Notes: generated by a model from the sequence alone, not told the origin. A stretch of 6,832 nt of DNA from Microbacteriaceae bacterium (GCA_022701925.1 JAKONM010000262.1:1-6832), one strand, 5' to 3'; numbered from the stretch's first letter, positions 1-5,797 are shown. A program made the numbers and translations.

Positions 1-26
1 CGGTGCACGCCCTCTTCTCCCCCTGA
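1..26 (+). CDS. Possible 3' end of an upstream gene (partial)
   Basis: Reading from base 3, an open frame gives V-H-A-L-F-S-P and then TGA at 24-26. The gene body lies outside the window, so no product can be named. The reading as a gene end rests on two things: the frame is open to the window edge, and a strong 12-bp hairpin that could act as its terminator follows 35 nt downstream (62-95). Seven codons are far too few to be sure it is coding. Confidence 0.3.
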
Positions 27-61
27 CCCGCCCGCCTGCACCGCCAGATCGCGCCCGCTGC

Positions 62-95
62 TGCAGTTCGCGCGCTGCGGCGGGCGCGAACTGCA
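62..95. terminator. 12-bp perfect inverted repeat, possible terminator
   Basis: TGCAGTTCGCGC (62-73) and GCGCGAACTGCA (84-95) are exact reverse complements around a 10-nt loop. There is no T-run after the stem, so this is not a classical intrinsic terminator, but many high-GC actinobacterial terminators lack one. It lies between the probable stop at 24-26 and the next gene. It could instead be a dispersed intergenic repeat; a genome-wide count of the arm would tell. Confidence 0.45.
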
Positions 96-146
96 ACGGG
101 AGGCCCGAATCGGCGAGCGCGGCGCACGCTCTTAGCCGACCGGATG

Positions 147-170
147 GCGGCGTGTCGCGCGCCACGCCGC
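147..170 (+). other. Leader hairpin 1 upstream of first phosphatase-like gene
   Basis: GCGGCGTG (147-154) and CACGCCGC (163-170) form 8-bp arms around an 8-nt loop, 86 nt before the ATG at 257. If transcription begins upstream of it, this is the first of two stem-loops in the leader. In such GC-rich DNA, 8-bp arms can arise by chance, so function is uncertain. I found no convincing -35/-10 pair in 27-256. Confidence 0.3.
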
Positions 171-202
171 GTGAATTGCGCCACGCATGCGCTGGGCGGG
201 GC

Positions 203-242
203 GATCCTGACCCCGGGCCCTCCTTCAGGGGCCCTCAGGATC
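203..242 (+). promoter_or_regulatory. Leader hairpin 2, directly abutting the ribosome-binding site
   Basis: GATCCTGA (203-210) pairs exactly with TCAGGATC (235-242), and inside it GGGCCC (215-220) pairs with GGGCCC (229-234), leaving a 4-nt bulge on the 5' side. The 3' arm ends one base before the Shine-Dalgarno AGGAGGAGG (244-252) of the gene starting at 257. Folding could therefore influence ribosome access. A 9-base motif TCCTGACCC (205-213) at the 5' edge recurs at the 5' edge of the hairpin before the paralogous gene (2812-2820). A regulatory role is an inference. Confidence 0.45.
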
Positions 243-256
243 CAGGAGGAGGACCG

Positions 257-946
257 ATGAGCACCGTGCTGATCGTGGACGGCAGCGACGTGTGCCGCGC
301 ACCCATCGTGGAGTTCGCCCTGCGCAAGCAGCTGGCCGGCGACTCCGTCCTGGCCGACACCGCCGTGATCAGCCGCGGCCTGGCCGTCGACCACTCCCGC
401 CGCATCTGCGACCTGGCCGCCGGCCGCCTGGGCGGTTCCGCCCGCGCCGCGGCCTTCTCGGACGGCCACCTCAGCGAGCAGCTGACCGCGGCGGACGCCG
501 ACGGCGCCGACCTCGTCCTGACCGCCGAGCGGGTGCACCGCTCCGCGGTGGGCCGCATCGCTCCGCACGCCCGCGCCCGCACCTTCACGCTGAAGGAGGC
601 GCTGGTGCTGGCCAGCGTGCTCAGCGACGAGGTGCGCACCGGCCGCTCCCGACGCCCGAGGGATCTGGCGCAGACCGTCGCCCTGCTCGACGAGGTGCGC
701 GGCAGCATCCCGCTGATCGAGCCGCCGATGAACACCAACGTGTTCCACCGGGACCGCGCCCTGCCCCAGGCGGACCCGTTGGCCCTGGTCGACGGCCACG
801 ACGACGCGGCCCTGCACCGCCACGCCACCGACGAGGCGTACCAGGTGGCGCTGACCCTGGGCGCTCGTCTGGTCGACCTGGCCGAGGACCCCCTGGCCCG
901 CATCGGGCACCAGCCGAACGACTGGTGGTGGCGCGCGCACGCCTGA
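257..946 (+). CDS. LMW protein-tyrosine-phosphatase-fold protein lacking the catalytic cysteine (paralog 1)
   Basis: This 229-residue protein belongs to the low-molecular-weight tyrosine phosphatase/arsenate reductase-like fold. The N-terminal strand V-L-I-V leads into a P-loop D8-G-S-D-V-C13-R14-A-P, where active enzymes have C-x-G-N-x-C-R-S-P. The nucleophilic cysteine is aspartate here, while the second cysteine and phosphate-binding arginine remain. Residues 86-113 (D-L-V-L-T-A-E-R... to R-T-F-T-L-K-E) match the family core, and V-D179-G-H probably corresponds to the usual D-P-x general-acid motif. The protein is longer than the typical 150-200 residues, mainly from an insertion before that motif and a W-W-W-rich tail. 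It has no signal peptide, so it should be cytoplasmic. The ATG at 257 is chosen because AGGAGGAGG (244-252) lies 4 nt upstream; an in-frame GTG at 152 would add a low-complexity, poorly conserved extension. Loss of phosphatase activity is inferred. Confidence 0.85.
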   Translation: MSTVLIVDGSDVCRAPIVEFALRKQLAGDSVLADTAVISRGLAVDHSRRICDLAAGRLGGSARAAAFSDGHLSEQLTAADADGADLVLTAERVHRSAVGRIAPHARARTFTLKEALVLASVLSDEVRTGRSRRPRDLAQTVALLDEVRGSIPLIEPPMNTNVFHRDRALPQADPLALVDGHDDAALHRHATDEAYQVALTLGARLVDLAEDPLARIGHQPNDWWWRAHA

Positions 947-950
947 CGGA

Positions 951-1001
951 GGACGAGCGGGCGGGGCCGGGAGGAACGATCCCCGGCGCCGCCCGCTGTC
1001 C
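951..1001. terminator. Bidirectional terminator between convergent genes
   Basis: AGCGGGCGG (956-964) and CCGCCCGCT (989-997) are exact 9-bp complements, extended inward by GCCGGG (966-971)/CCCGGC (982-987) and outward, past one bulged base, by GGAC (951-954)/GTCC (998-1001). It fills the 60-nt gap between the stop codons of the plus-strand gene ending at 946 and the minus-strand gene ending at 1007. That is the expected place for a shared terminator. No T-run is present on either side. Confidence 0.6.
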
Positions 1002-1006
1002 GTCGG

Positions 1007-2632
1007 TCAGCCGGCGAGCGCCCCGAGCGCCTGACGGCGCAGCGAGAACTGCTGCTCCTGCTGCTTCACCGACTTGGACGCCGACGCCCCGACGCCCTCC
1101 GGCACCGGCTTCGGCAGCGGTGCGCAGAGCACGTCCGCCGAGCCGCCGCGCTTGCGCGCCGGCAGCGTGCCGTCGGCCAGGTAGGCGGCGATGCGGTCGT
1201 CCACGCAGCTGTTGCCGTAGAGCGACCCGGAGTGGGTCGTGCCGCCGGGCTCGGCGATCAGGCGCGCGTTCGGATAGCGCTTCCGCACCTCGAGGCTGCC
1301 GGGGTACGGGGTGGCCGCGTCGAGCGTCTCGTTGATCATCAGCAGGCTCGCCACCCTGCTGCCGTCGATCTTCAGGGGCGTGCCGGCCTTCACCTTCCAG
1401 AACAGGCAGGGCGCGTTGAACCAGGCGTTGCCCCAGGTCTCGAAGGGCGCCTTCTTCGCGACGTACCGGTTGTCCCGCTCGTACTCCGCATAGGACGACG
1501 GCCACTTCGCGTCGGTGCACTGCACGGCGGAGTAGACGGCGAAGCCGTTGTCGTCGGCGGACTCGACGTAGTCCTCGTACCCGGTCTGCAGCGCGTCCTC
1601 GTCGTGGTCGACGGCCCAGGCGGAGAAGACGTCCGCCAGGTCGGTCCAGACCACCTGGTAGTAGCCGGCCTGCAGCAGCATGTCGTTCCACTCGGAGCCG
1701 CCGACGTCGCCGACCGGGTGCTTGGTCAGCTGCGCCTTGACCCGGTAGTAGGTCTTCGAGACCGCGGCGCGCGTCCTGCCCAGGTGGTAGATCCGGTCGT
1801 ACTTCGCCAGCCAGGTGAACCAGATGTTGATCGTCTTCTCGAAGGCGACGTCCTGGTCGAGGTTGGCGCGGTACCAGACGCCGCGCGGGTCGACCGTGCC
1901 GTCGAACACCATGCGGCGCACGTGGCTCGGGTAGAGCGTCGAGTAGACCTGGCCCAGGTAGGTGCCGTAGGAGAAGCCGTAGTAGTTGATCTGCGCCTGC
2001 CCGAGCGCGGCGCGGATCGCGTCCATGTCCTTCGCCGCGTCGACCGTGGTCATGTGGTCGAGGATCGCGCCGTTGCGCGCACGGCAGGCGGCCGCGTAGG
2101 CCTTGGAGCGCGTGAGCCAGGCCTTCTCGATCTTCGTCGTCGTGGGCTCGTAGGACGGCCGCACGCCGTTCGTGTAGTCGTCGATGCAGTGCAGGCTCGG
2201 GGTCGACTCGCCGACGCCCCGCGGGTCGAACCCGATCCAGTCGTAGCCCGCTCCGCCGCCGTTCGGGATGGCGGTCACCAGGCCCGCGAGCCCGGTGCCG
2301 GATCCGCCGGGGCCGCCCGGGTTGACGAGCATCACGCCCTGGTAGGGCTGCGCGGTGTGCGCGACGCGGGTGACGGCGATCGAGGCCTTCTCCCCCGCCG
2401 GGTTCGACCAGTCGATCGGGACCGCGACGGTGCCGCACTCGAACGGCAGCTTCGAGGACGCGTAGTCGGCGGAGCAGTCGGTCCACGCGACCGCGGGCGG
2501 CGTGTAGCCCCCGGGGCCGGCGACCGGCGCGGGCTCCGAAGCAGGAGCGGCCACGGCCGGCGCTCCCGCCGCGAGGGTGCCGGCGCCGAGGGCCAGGGCG
2601 GCGATGACGGACAGGGGACGGCGCATGCGCAT
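1007..2632 (-). CDS. Secreted alpha/beta hydrolase, tripeptidyl-aminopeptidase/SlpD-like
   Basis: This 541-residue exported hydrolase probably releases short peptides from protein N-termini outside the cell, as the Streptomyces tripeptidyl aminopeptidase/SlpD/SlpE family does. Residues 1-29 form a signal peptide: M-R-M-R-R, a hydrophobic stretch, then A-P-A-V-A-A near the cleavage point. The paired arginines make Tat export possible. The hydrolase domain carries N104-P-G-G-P-G (oxyanion region), G134-F-D-P-R-G-V-G and nucleophile elbow G-F-S221-Y-G. A C-terminal TAP-like domain supplies D438 (E-T-L-D-A-A-T-P) and H467 (T-T-H-S-G), so the catalytic triad appears complete. Length is usual for the family. 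The ATG at 2632 is preferred over 2626 because GGAG lies 5 nt upstream. Substrate is not determinable from sequence; related proteins include esterases and proline iminopeptidases. It is flanked by the two phosphatase-like paralogs but is on the opposite strand. Confidence 0.88.
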   Translation of the reverse strand: MRMRRPLSVIAALALGAGTLAAGAPAVAAPASEPAPVAGPGGYTPPAVAWTDCSADYASSKLPFECGTVAVPIDWSNPAGEKASIAVTRVAHTAQPYQGVMLVNPGGPGGSGTGLAGLVTAIPNGGGAGYDWIGFDPRGVGESTPSLHCIDDYTNGVRPSYEPTTTKIEKAWLTRSKAYAAACRARNGAILDHMTTVDAAKDMDAIRAALGQAQINYYGFSYGTYLGQVYSTLYPSHVRRMVFDGTVDPRGVWYRANLDQDVAFEKTINIWFTWLAKYDRIYHLGRTRAAVSKTYYRVKAQLTKHPVGDVGGSEWNDMLLQAGYYQVVWTDLADVFSAWAVDHDEDALQTGYEDYVESADDNGFAVYSAVQCTDAKWPSSYAEYERDNRYVAKKAPFETWGNAWFNAPCLFWKVKAGTPLKIDGSRVASLLMINETLDAATPYPGSLEVRKRYPNARLIAEPGGTTHSGSLYGNSCVDDRIAAYLADGTLPARKRGGSADVLCAPLPKPVPEGVGASASKSVKQQEQQFSLRRQALGALAG

Positions 2633-2811
2633 GGCGACTCCGGCGTCGACGACGACGCGGGTTCGGACCGCTCAGCCGAGTCGGCAGCACGATCGGATCA
2701 AGAGGTGGGTGGCAGGAGCATATGGATCCGCTGAGCATCGCGGTACTCCTGAGACCGCATCGAGCGTCGACACGCCGTCCGTGACCTGCGCGTGATCCTC
2801 GTCCGCCACAC

Positions 2812-2866
2812 TCCTGACCCGTGCCCCGTTCGAGGGCCGCGACGGGGGTCGCGGACGGGCACGGGT
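2812..2866 (+). promoter_or_regulatory. Two-tier leader hairpin before second phosphatase-like gene
   Basis: The outer arms ACCCGTGCCC (2817-2826) and GGGCACGGGT (2857-2866) are exact 10-bp complements; after a bulged C, GT (2828-2829) pairs with AC (2855-2856). Inside, CCGCGAC (2837-2843) pairs with GTCGCGG (2848-2854) around a GGGG tetraloop. The structure ends 14 nt before the GTG start at 2881. It begins with TCCTGACCC (2812-2820), the same nonamer that opens the hairpin before the first paralog. Such a long compound stem is unlikely to be random; it could be a cis-acting RNA element or a protein-binding site. Confidence 0.5.
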
Positions 2867-2880
2867 GCATCGGGGGACGC

Positions 2881-3576
2881 GTGGGGACAGTGCTGGTCGT
2901 GGACGGCTCGGACGTGTGCCGCGCGCCGATCGTGGAGTTCGTGCTGCGCAAGCAGTTCGAGGGGGCCGTCGTTCCGAGCACCTGGTCGGTCGAGAGCCGG
3001 GGCCTGACCGCGGCGGCGGGCGGCACGATGTGCGAGAGCGCCTCCACGAAGCTGGGCTGGTCGGGCCCGGCGATCGCGTTCTACGGGGCCCACCGAGCGG
3101 CGGCGCTGAGCACGGACGACATCGCGGACGCCGGCATCGTGCTGACCGCCGAGCGGCAGCAGCGGTCCGCCGTGGTGCGCATGCTGCCGGGCACGCAGGC
3201 GAAGGTCTTCACCTGGAAGGAGGCGCTGGTGCTGGCCAGCGTGCTCTCCGACCGGGTGCGCAACGGCGTCGCCAACGCGCCCGGCGACCTGCCCGCGCTG
3301 GCCCGGGCGCTGCACGCCGCGCGGGGCACCGTGCCGCTGATCGAGCCCGTGGTGCGCACCGGCGTCTTCCACTGGCGGCGGGGCCATGAGCAGGACTCGC
3401 TGTCCGTCGCGGACGGCCACGAGGGCACGGCCCTGCACAAGCACGTGACGCAGGAGTCGCACGACGTCGCGATGCAGCTGGGCGCCCGCCTGGTCGAGGT
3501 CACGACGGAGCGGCTGCCCGCCATCACCCCCGCGGAGGCGCCGGAGCGCGCCCGGTGGTGGCGCCAGCGGGCCTGA
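2881..3576 (+). CDS. LMW protein-tyrosine-phosphatase-fold protein lacking the catalytic cysteine (paralog 2)
   Basis: This 231-residue protein is a clear paralog of the product at 257-946, aligning end to end with very few gaps. It has the same altered P-loop, D8-G-S-D-V-C13-R14-A-P, with aspartate in place of the nucleophilic cysteine. It shares the block V-C-R-A-P-I-V-E-F, the core K-E-A-L-V-L-A-S-V-L-S-D, and a candidate general acid in A-D178-G-H. The tail ends W-W-R-Q-R-A, recalling the W-W-W-R of paralog 1. There is no signal peptide or membrane segment. The GTG at 2881 aligns with the ATG of paralog 1; only a weak GGGGGA (2872-2877) precedes it, and a strong hairpin ends 14 nt upstream. 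A GTG at 2890 is possible but would cut into the first beta strand. It is divergent from the hydrolase (248-nt gap) and converges on the LCP gene. Phosphate binding without catalysis is the likeliest inference. Confidence 0.83.
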   Translation: MGTVLVVDGSDVCRAPIVEFVLRKQFEGAVVPSTWSVESRGLTAAAGGTMCESASTKLGWSGPAIAFYGAHRAAALSTDDIADAGIVLTAERQQRSAVVRMLPGTQAKVFTWKEALVLASVLSDRVRNGVANAPGDLPALARALHAARGTVPLIEPVVRTGVFHWRRGHEQDSLSVADGHEGTALHKHVTQESHDVAMQLGARLVEVTTERLPAITPAEAPERARWWRQRA

Positions 3577-3596
3577 GGGCGGTCTGTGGCGCCCGC
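3560..3596. terminator. Weak hairpin at convergent gene ends
   Basis: GGCGCCA (3560-3566) pairs with TGGCGCC (3587-3593), with the TGA of the second phosphatase-like gene (3574-3576) in the loop. GCGGGC (3567-3572) and GCCCGC (3591-3596) offer a competing stem. The gap between the convergent stops is only 29 nt, so a terminator here is expected, but neither stem is strong and there is no T-run. Confidence 0.3.
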
Positions 3597-3605
3597 GCAC
3601 CCCGC

Positions 3606-4598
3606 TCAGCAGATGCTGGTGTCGCAGGCGCTGAACGTGCTCATCGTGTCGTTGCGCAGGTGCTCCCCCAGCTGCCGCACCGCATCGTCGTCCAGGTACA
3701 CGACCGACTGGTCGCCCTCGGTGCCGGTGCCGCTGGTCGGCGCCGTGAAAGCGACCAGGTCGTCGCCACGCAGGTCGCGCAGGCGCAGGGCGAGCGAGGC
3801 GAGGTAGCCGGAGTCGAGCCCCTGATCGACCAGCAGGTACGGCGAGATCGCGTCCACGGTGCCCCTCAGCCGACCGGGGTCCAGCAGCGTGCCGCGGGCG
3901 AGCAGCGCCTGCGTGACGCCGCGCAGGTAGGCGCGCTGGTTCCGCACCCGCTGGTAGTCGCCGTCGCTGAAGGGGTAGCGCGCCCGCACGTAGGCGAGCG
4001 CCTCGTCGCCGTCCAGCACCGTCCTCCCCTGCGGGAAGTCGAACCCGAGGTTCTGGAACGCCACCTGGTTCTCGACGGTCACCCCGCCGAGGGCGTCGGT
4101 CAGCCCGCGGAACCCGCTGAAGGACACCACCGCGACGTGGTCGATGCGCACGCCGAGCAGGCTCTCCACCGTCTGCACCGTCAGCGGCACCCCGCCCAGC
4201 GAGAACGCCGCGTTGAGCTTGGTCCGACCGTGCCCCGGCACGCTCACCCACGAGTCCCGCATCAGGGACACCAGGTAGGCCCCCTTCCCGTCGGCGGGCA
4301 GGTGGAGCAGCAGCATCGTGTCGGAGCGCTGCCCGCGGATAGCGGACAGGGAGGTGGGCGCCGACCCGCGAGTGTCGCTGCCGAGCAGCAGGATGTTCTG
4401 GGCATCGCCCACCGAGTCGCTGGGCCGCGTGCTCGGCGCCGGGAACGCCTGCTGCGAGGGGATCACCCGGCGACCGCCGTCGAAGCCGGCGGCCAGCGAG
4501 CCCAGCAGCAGTGCGACGCCTGCCGCAGCGATGAGCAGCACCACCCCGAGCACGCCGGCGACGATCAGCAGACGGCGTCGCAGCGCTCTCCGGTCCAT
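3606..4598 (-). CDS. LytR-CpsA-Psr (LCP) family protein
   Basis: This 330-residue membrane-anchored LCP protein probably transfers lipid-linked glycopolymer (such as teichoic acid, capsule or arabinogalactan-type polymer) onto peptidoglycan outside the membrane. An arginine-rich cytoplasmic start (M-D-R-R...) precedes one transmembrane helix at about 10-33, then a linker to residue 65. The LCP domain follows: N68-I-L-L-L-G-S-D-T-R, R91-S-D-T-M, S-L-M-R114-D-S-W, K-L-N-A-A-F near 127-132, D-A-L-G-G-V near 168-173, and L-D-G-D-E-A-L-A-Y-V-R-A-R with a following D-Y-Q-R-V-R-N-Q-R (196-222). The acidic and arginine residues that bind the pyrophosphate lipid are retained, so it looks active. The ATG at 4598 has GAGGGT 7 nt upstream; a TTG at 4634 is less likely. 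It ends with a cysteine pair (C325, C330). It follows the Fn3-like gene on the same strand after 105 nt. Confidence 0.92.
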   Translation of the reverse strand: MDRRALRRRLLIVAGVLGVVLLIAAAGVALLLGSLAAGFDGGRRVIPSQQAFPAPSTRPSDSVGDAQNILLLGSDTRGSAPTSLSAIRGQRSDTMLLLHLPADGKGAYLVSLMRDSWVSVPGHGRTKLNAAFSLGGVPLTVQTVESLLGVRIDHVAVVSFSGFRGLTDALGGVTVENQVAFQNLGFDFPQGRTVLDGDEALAYVRARYPFSDGDYQRVRNQRAYLRGVTQALLARGTLLDPGRLRGTVDAISPYLLVDQGLDSGYLASLALRLRDLRGDDLVAFTAPTSGTGTEGDQSVVYLDDDAVRQLGEHLRNDTMSTFSACDTSIC

Positions 4599-4645
4599 GG
4601 GCAGCACCCTCGCCCACGACACGCCGCCGCACAAGCACGCAGCGC

Positions 4646-4677
4646 CCGGTGAGCAGCCGCTTCACCGGCCGCTCACC
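4646..4677 (-). other. Mutually exclusive hairpins between Fn3-like and LCP genes
   Basis: CCGGTGA (4646-4652) pairs with TCACCGG (4662-4668), with a further GC/GC extension and an AGCC loop. GGTGAGC (4648-4654), overlapping the first arm, can instead pair with GCTCACC (4671-4677). On the transcribed (minus) strand the second pairing would form first. The element lies in the 105-nt gap after the Fn3-like stop and before the LCP ribosome-binding site. It may be a terminator or attenuator, but there is no T-run. Confidence 0.35.
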
Positions 4678-4703
4678 CTGCGTCCACTCGGCAGGATGCG
4701 TGA

Positions 4704-5636
4704 TCAGCCTCCGACCGCGACCGCAGTGGTCGTCGAGCTGGTGCGCCCGCTCGAGTCCTTGGCGGTCACGGTGACCGCGTACACGCCCTCCCCCGTCGAG
4801 CCGGGCACCGTGACCGTCTGCACCGACGCACTGGTCAGGGCGTCCCCGACGCGAGTGCCGTCCTTGACGACCTTCACCCGGTACTCCTGCAGCTCGCCCA
4901 CCGGCGCGGAGGCGGCGCTCCACCGCACGCGCACACCGCCGACGACGGTCTTCAGCTTGATGGTGCGCACCGCGGTCGGTCCGACCGCGCCCTTGACCAC
5001 GAGGTCCGCGCTCTCCTCGCTCGAGGGGCTCGCGGCGGCCTCGGTGACGTCCTGGTACGAGGCCGCGTAGCGGTGCCCGGCAGCGACCGCACGGGTCAGC
5101 GCCGTGCGGTCCGCCTTCAGGGAGACGGTGGACCAGGCGGCGCCGTCGCGGAAGAGCTGCACGACACGGCCGGTGACCTCGGCCGGCGCGTCGGGGAGCA
5201 GCACCTTCAGGCGACCCGCCTCCAGCCGCACCGTCGGCGCCGTCTCCGGCTTGGCGGGACCACTGGTCATGGAGACGCGAACCGGGGCGCCCGGGAAGCG
5301 CTGCCCGCCGGCGTACTCGGAGGCGACGACGACGCTGAGGTCGCTGAGCCCGCGCAGCGCATCGGTGGCGAGCGAGGCCTGCGTGGTTCCGACGGGCACG
5401 GACCGCTCGAGCACCCGCTCCCCCGTGGCCGGGTCGGTGACGACCAGGTCGTACTCGGTCAGCCCGCCGACCCCGCCGGGCGCCTGCCAGGTGACCAGCA
5501 GCCCGGCACCGGCCGACGCGACGTCGACCTCTCCCGGCGCACCGGCGTCATCGGCGGACGCCGGGTGCGATGCCAGGGTCATGACCAGCAGCCCGGCGCC
5601 GACGACGGCGAGCGGGGCGAACGGACGCAGTTGCAC
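4704..5636 (-). CDS. Secreted protein with fibronectin type III-like domains
   Basis: This 310-residue exported protein has no recognisable catalytic motif. Residues 1-28 form a Sec signal peptide, with a long hydrophobic core and A-S-A before D-D. Two Fn3-like beta-sandwiches follow at about 33-123 (L-V-T-W-Q-A-P-G-G-V-G-G-L-T-E-Y) and 218-310 (V-R-V-R-W-S-A...L-Q-E-Y-R-V-K-V; V-Y-A-V-T-V-T-A-K-D-S-S-G-R-T-S). Between them a more divergent beta-rich segment (130-215) may be a third domain. There is no LPXTG motif, lipobox or C-terminal membrane anchor, so it should be released or held by non-covalent contacts. The start is GTG at 5636, supported by GAGGAG 7 nt upstream. Fn3-like domains usually mediate protein or carbohydrate binding in exported proteins; the ligand here is unknown. 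The LCP gene follows 105 nt downstream on the same strand. Confidence 0.82.
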   Translation of the reverse strand: MQLRPFAPLAVVGAGLLVMTLASHPASADDAGAPGEVDVASAGAGLLVTWQAPGGVGGLTEYDLVVTDPATGERVLERSVPVGTTQASLATDALRGLSDLSVVVASEYAGGQRFPGAPVRVSMTSGPAKPETAPTVRLEAGRLKVLLPDAPAEVTGRVVQLFRDGAAWSTVSLKADRTALTRAVAAGHRYAASYQDVTEAAASPSSEESADLVVKGAVGPTAVRTIKLKTVVGGVRVRWSAASAPVGELQEYRVKVVKDGTRVGDALTSASVQTVTVPGSTGEGVYAVTVTAKDSSGRTSSTTTAVAVGG

Positions 5637-5681
5637 GGGAGCACTCCTCGGGGGCGGGGCCTGCGAGCAGTGGACCAGCAG

Positions 5682-5732
5682 CGCCCTCGTTCCACGCGCA
5701 GGCGCATCGCCCCAGAACTGGGGCCGAGGGCG
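5682..5732. promoter_or_regulatory. Nested inverted repeats between divergent genes, operator-like
   Basis: GCCCCAG (5709-5715) and CTGGGGC (5718-5724) are exact 7-bp complements separated by AA, a compact dyad of operator type. It lies inside a wider pair, CGCCCTCG (5682-5689) and CGAGGGCG (5725-5732). The element is in the 161-nt gap between the divergent Fn3-like (start 5636) and acetyltransferase (start 5798) genes, where a shared regulator could act on both. No regulator gene is visible in this window. Confidence 0.4.
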
Positions 5733-5762
5733 GTTGCAGATCCGTGGATGTCGCCAGCAGCC

Positions 5763-5791
5763 CTGCCGACGGCACGAGCGCGTCCTAGGCT
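5763..5791 (+). promoter_or_regulatory. Putative promoter for a leaderless acetyltransferase mRNA
   Basis: TAGGCT (5786-5791) fits the actinobacterial -10 pattern TAnnnT, and CTGCCG (5763-5768) is a modest -35 match at a 17-nt spacer. The GTG start codon follows the -10 after 6 nt (5798), where transcription would begin, so the mRNA would have no 5' leader. This agrees with the lack of a Shine-Dalgarno sequence there. Confidence 0.5.
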
Positions 5792-5797
5792 CCGACA

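Noticed and set aside
152..256. N-terminal extension of the first phosphatase-like protein from GTG at 152
   Set aside because: There is no Shine-Dalgarno sequence for the GTG, whereas AGGAGGAGG sits 4 nt before the ATG at 257, exactly where the family fold begins. The extension is translation of the leader hairpins.
257..946. Reading D-G-S-D in the altered P-loop as a HAD phosphatase motif I (D-x-D)
   Set aside because: The surrounding sequence (C-R-A-P, later T-A-E-R and T-F-T-L-K-E blocks) matches the LMW-PTP fold, and the other HAD motifs are not seen.
1232..2734. 500-codon plus-strand open frame antisense to the hydrolase
   Set aside because: It is repetitive V/R/G/D-rich translation with no motifs; the opposite strand has an intact catalytic triad and signal peptide.
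2821..2880. In-frame extension of the second phosphatase-like protein upstream of 2881
   Set aside because: It translates the compound hairpin and does not resemble the first paralog's upstream frame; homology begins at 2881.
2633..2880. Searched for an extra small gene or clear promoters in the hydrolase/phosphatase-like divergent gap
   Set aside because: Short frames here have no convincing ribosome-binding sites or conserved features. TATGCT on the minus strand and TTGATC-like sites lack properly spaced partners, so no promoter is called.
621..3047. 808-codon open frame on the minus strand overlapping both phosphatase-like genes and the hydrolase
   Set aside because: Its translation is arginine/proline/glycine-rich low-complexity sequence with no family motif. 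It is another frame of the hydrolase and flanking genes, as expected in high-GC DNA.
4599..4634. TTG start for the LCP gene 12 codons upstream
   Set aside because: TTG is a rare start, and the ATG at 4598 has a good ribosome-binding site and begins the typical arginine-rich, transmembrane N-terminus.
2698..4923. 741-codon open frame on the minus strand across the LCP and second phosphatase-like genes
   Set aside because: It has shadow-frame composition and overlaps genes with clear domains on both strands.
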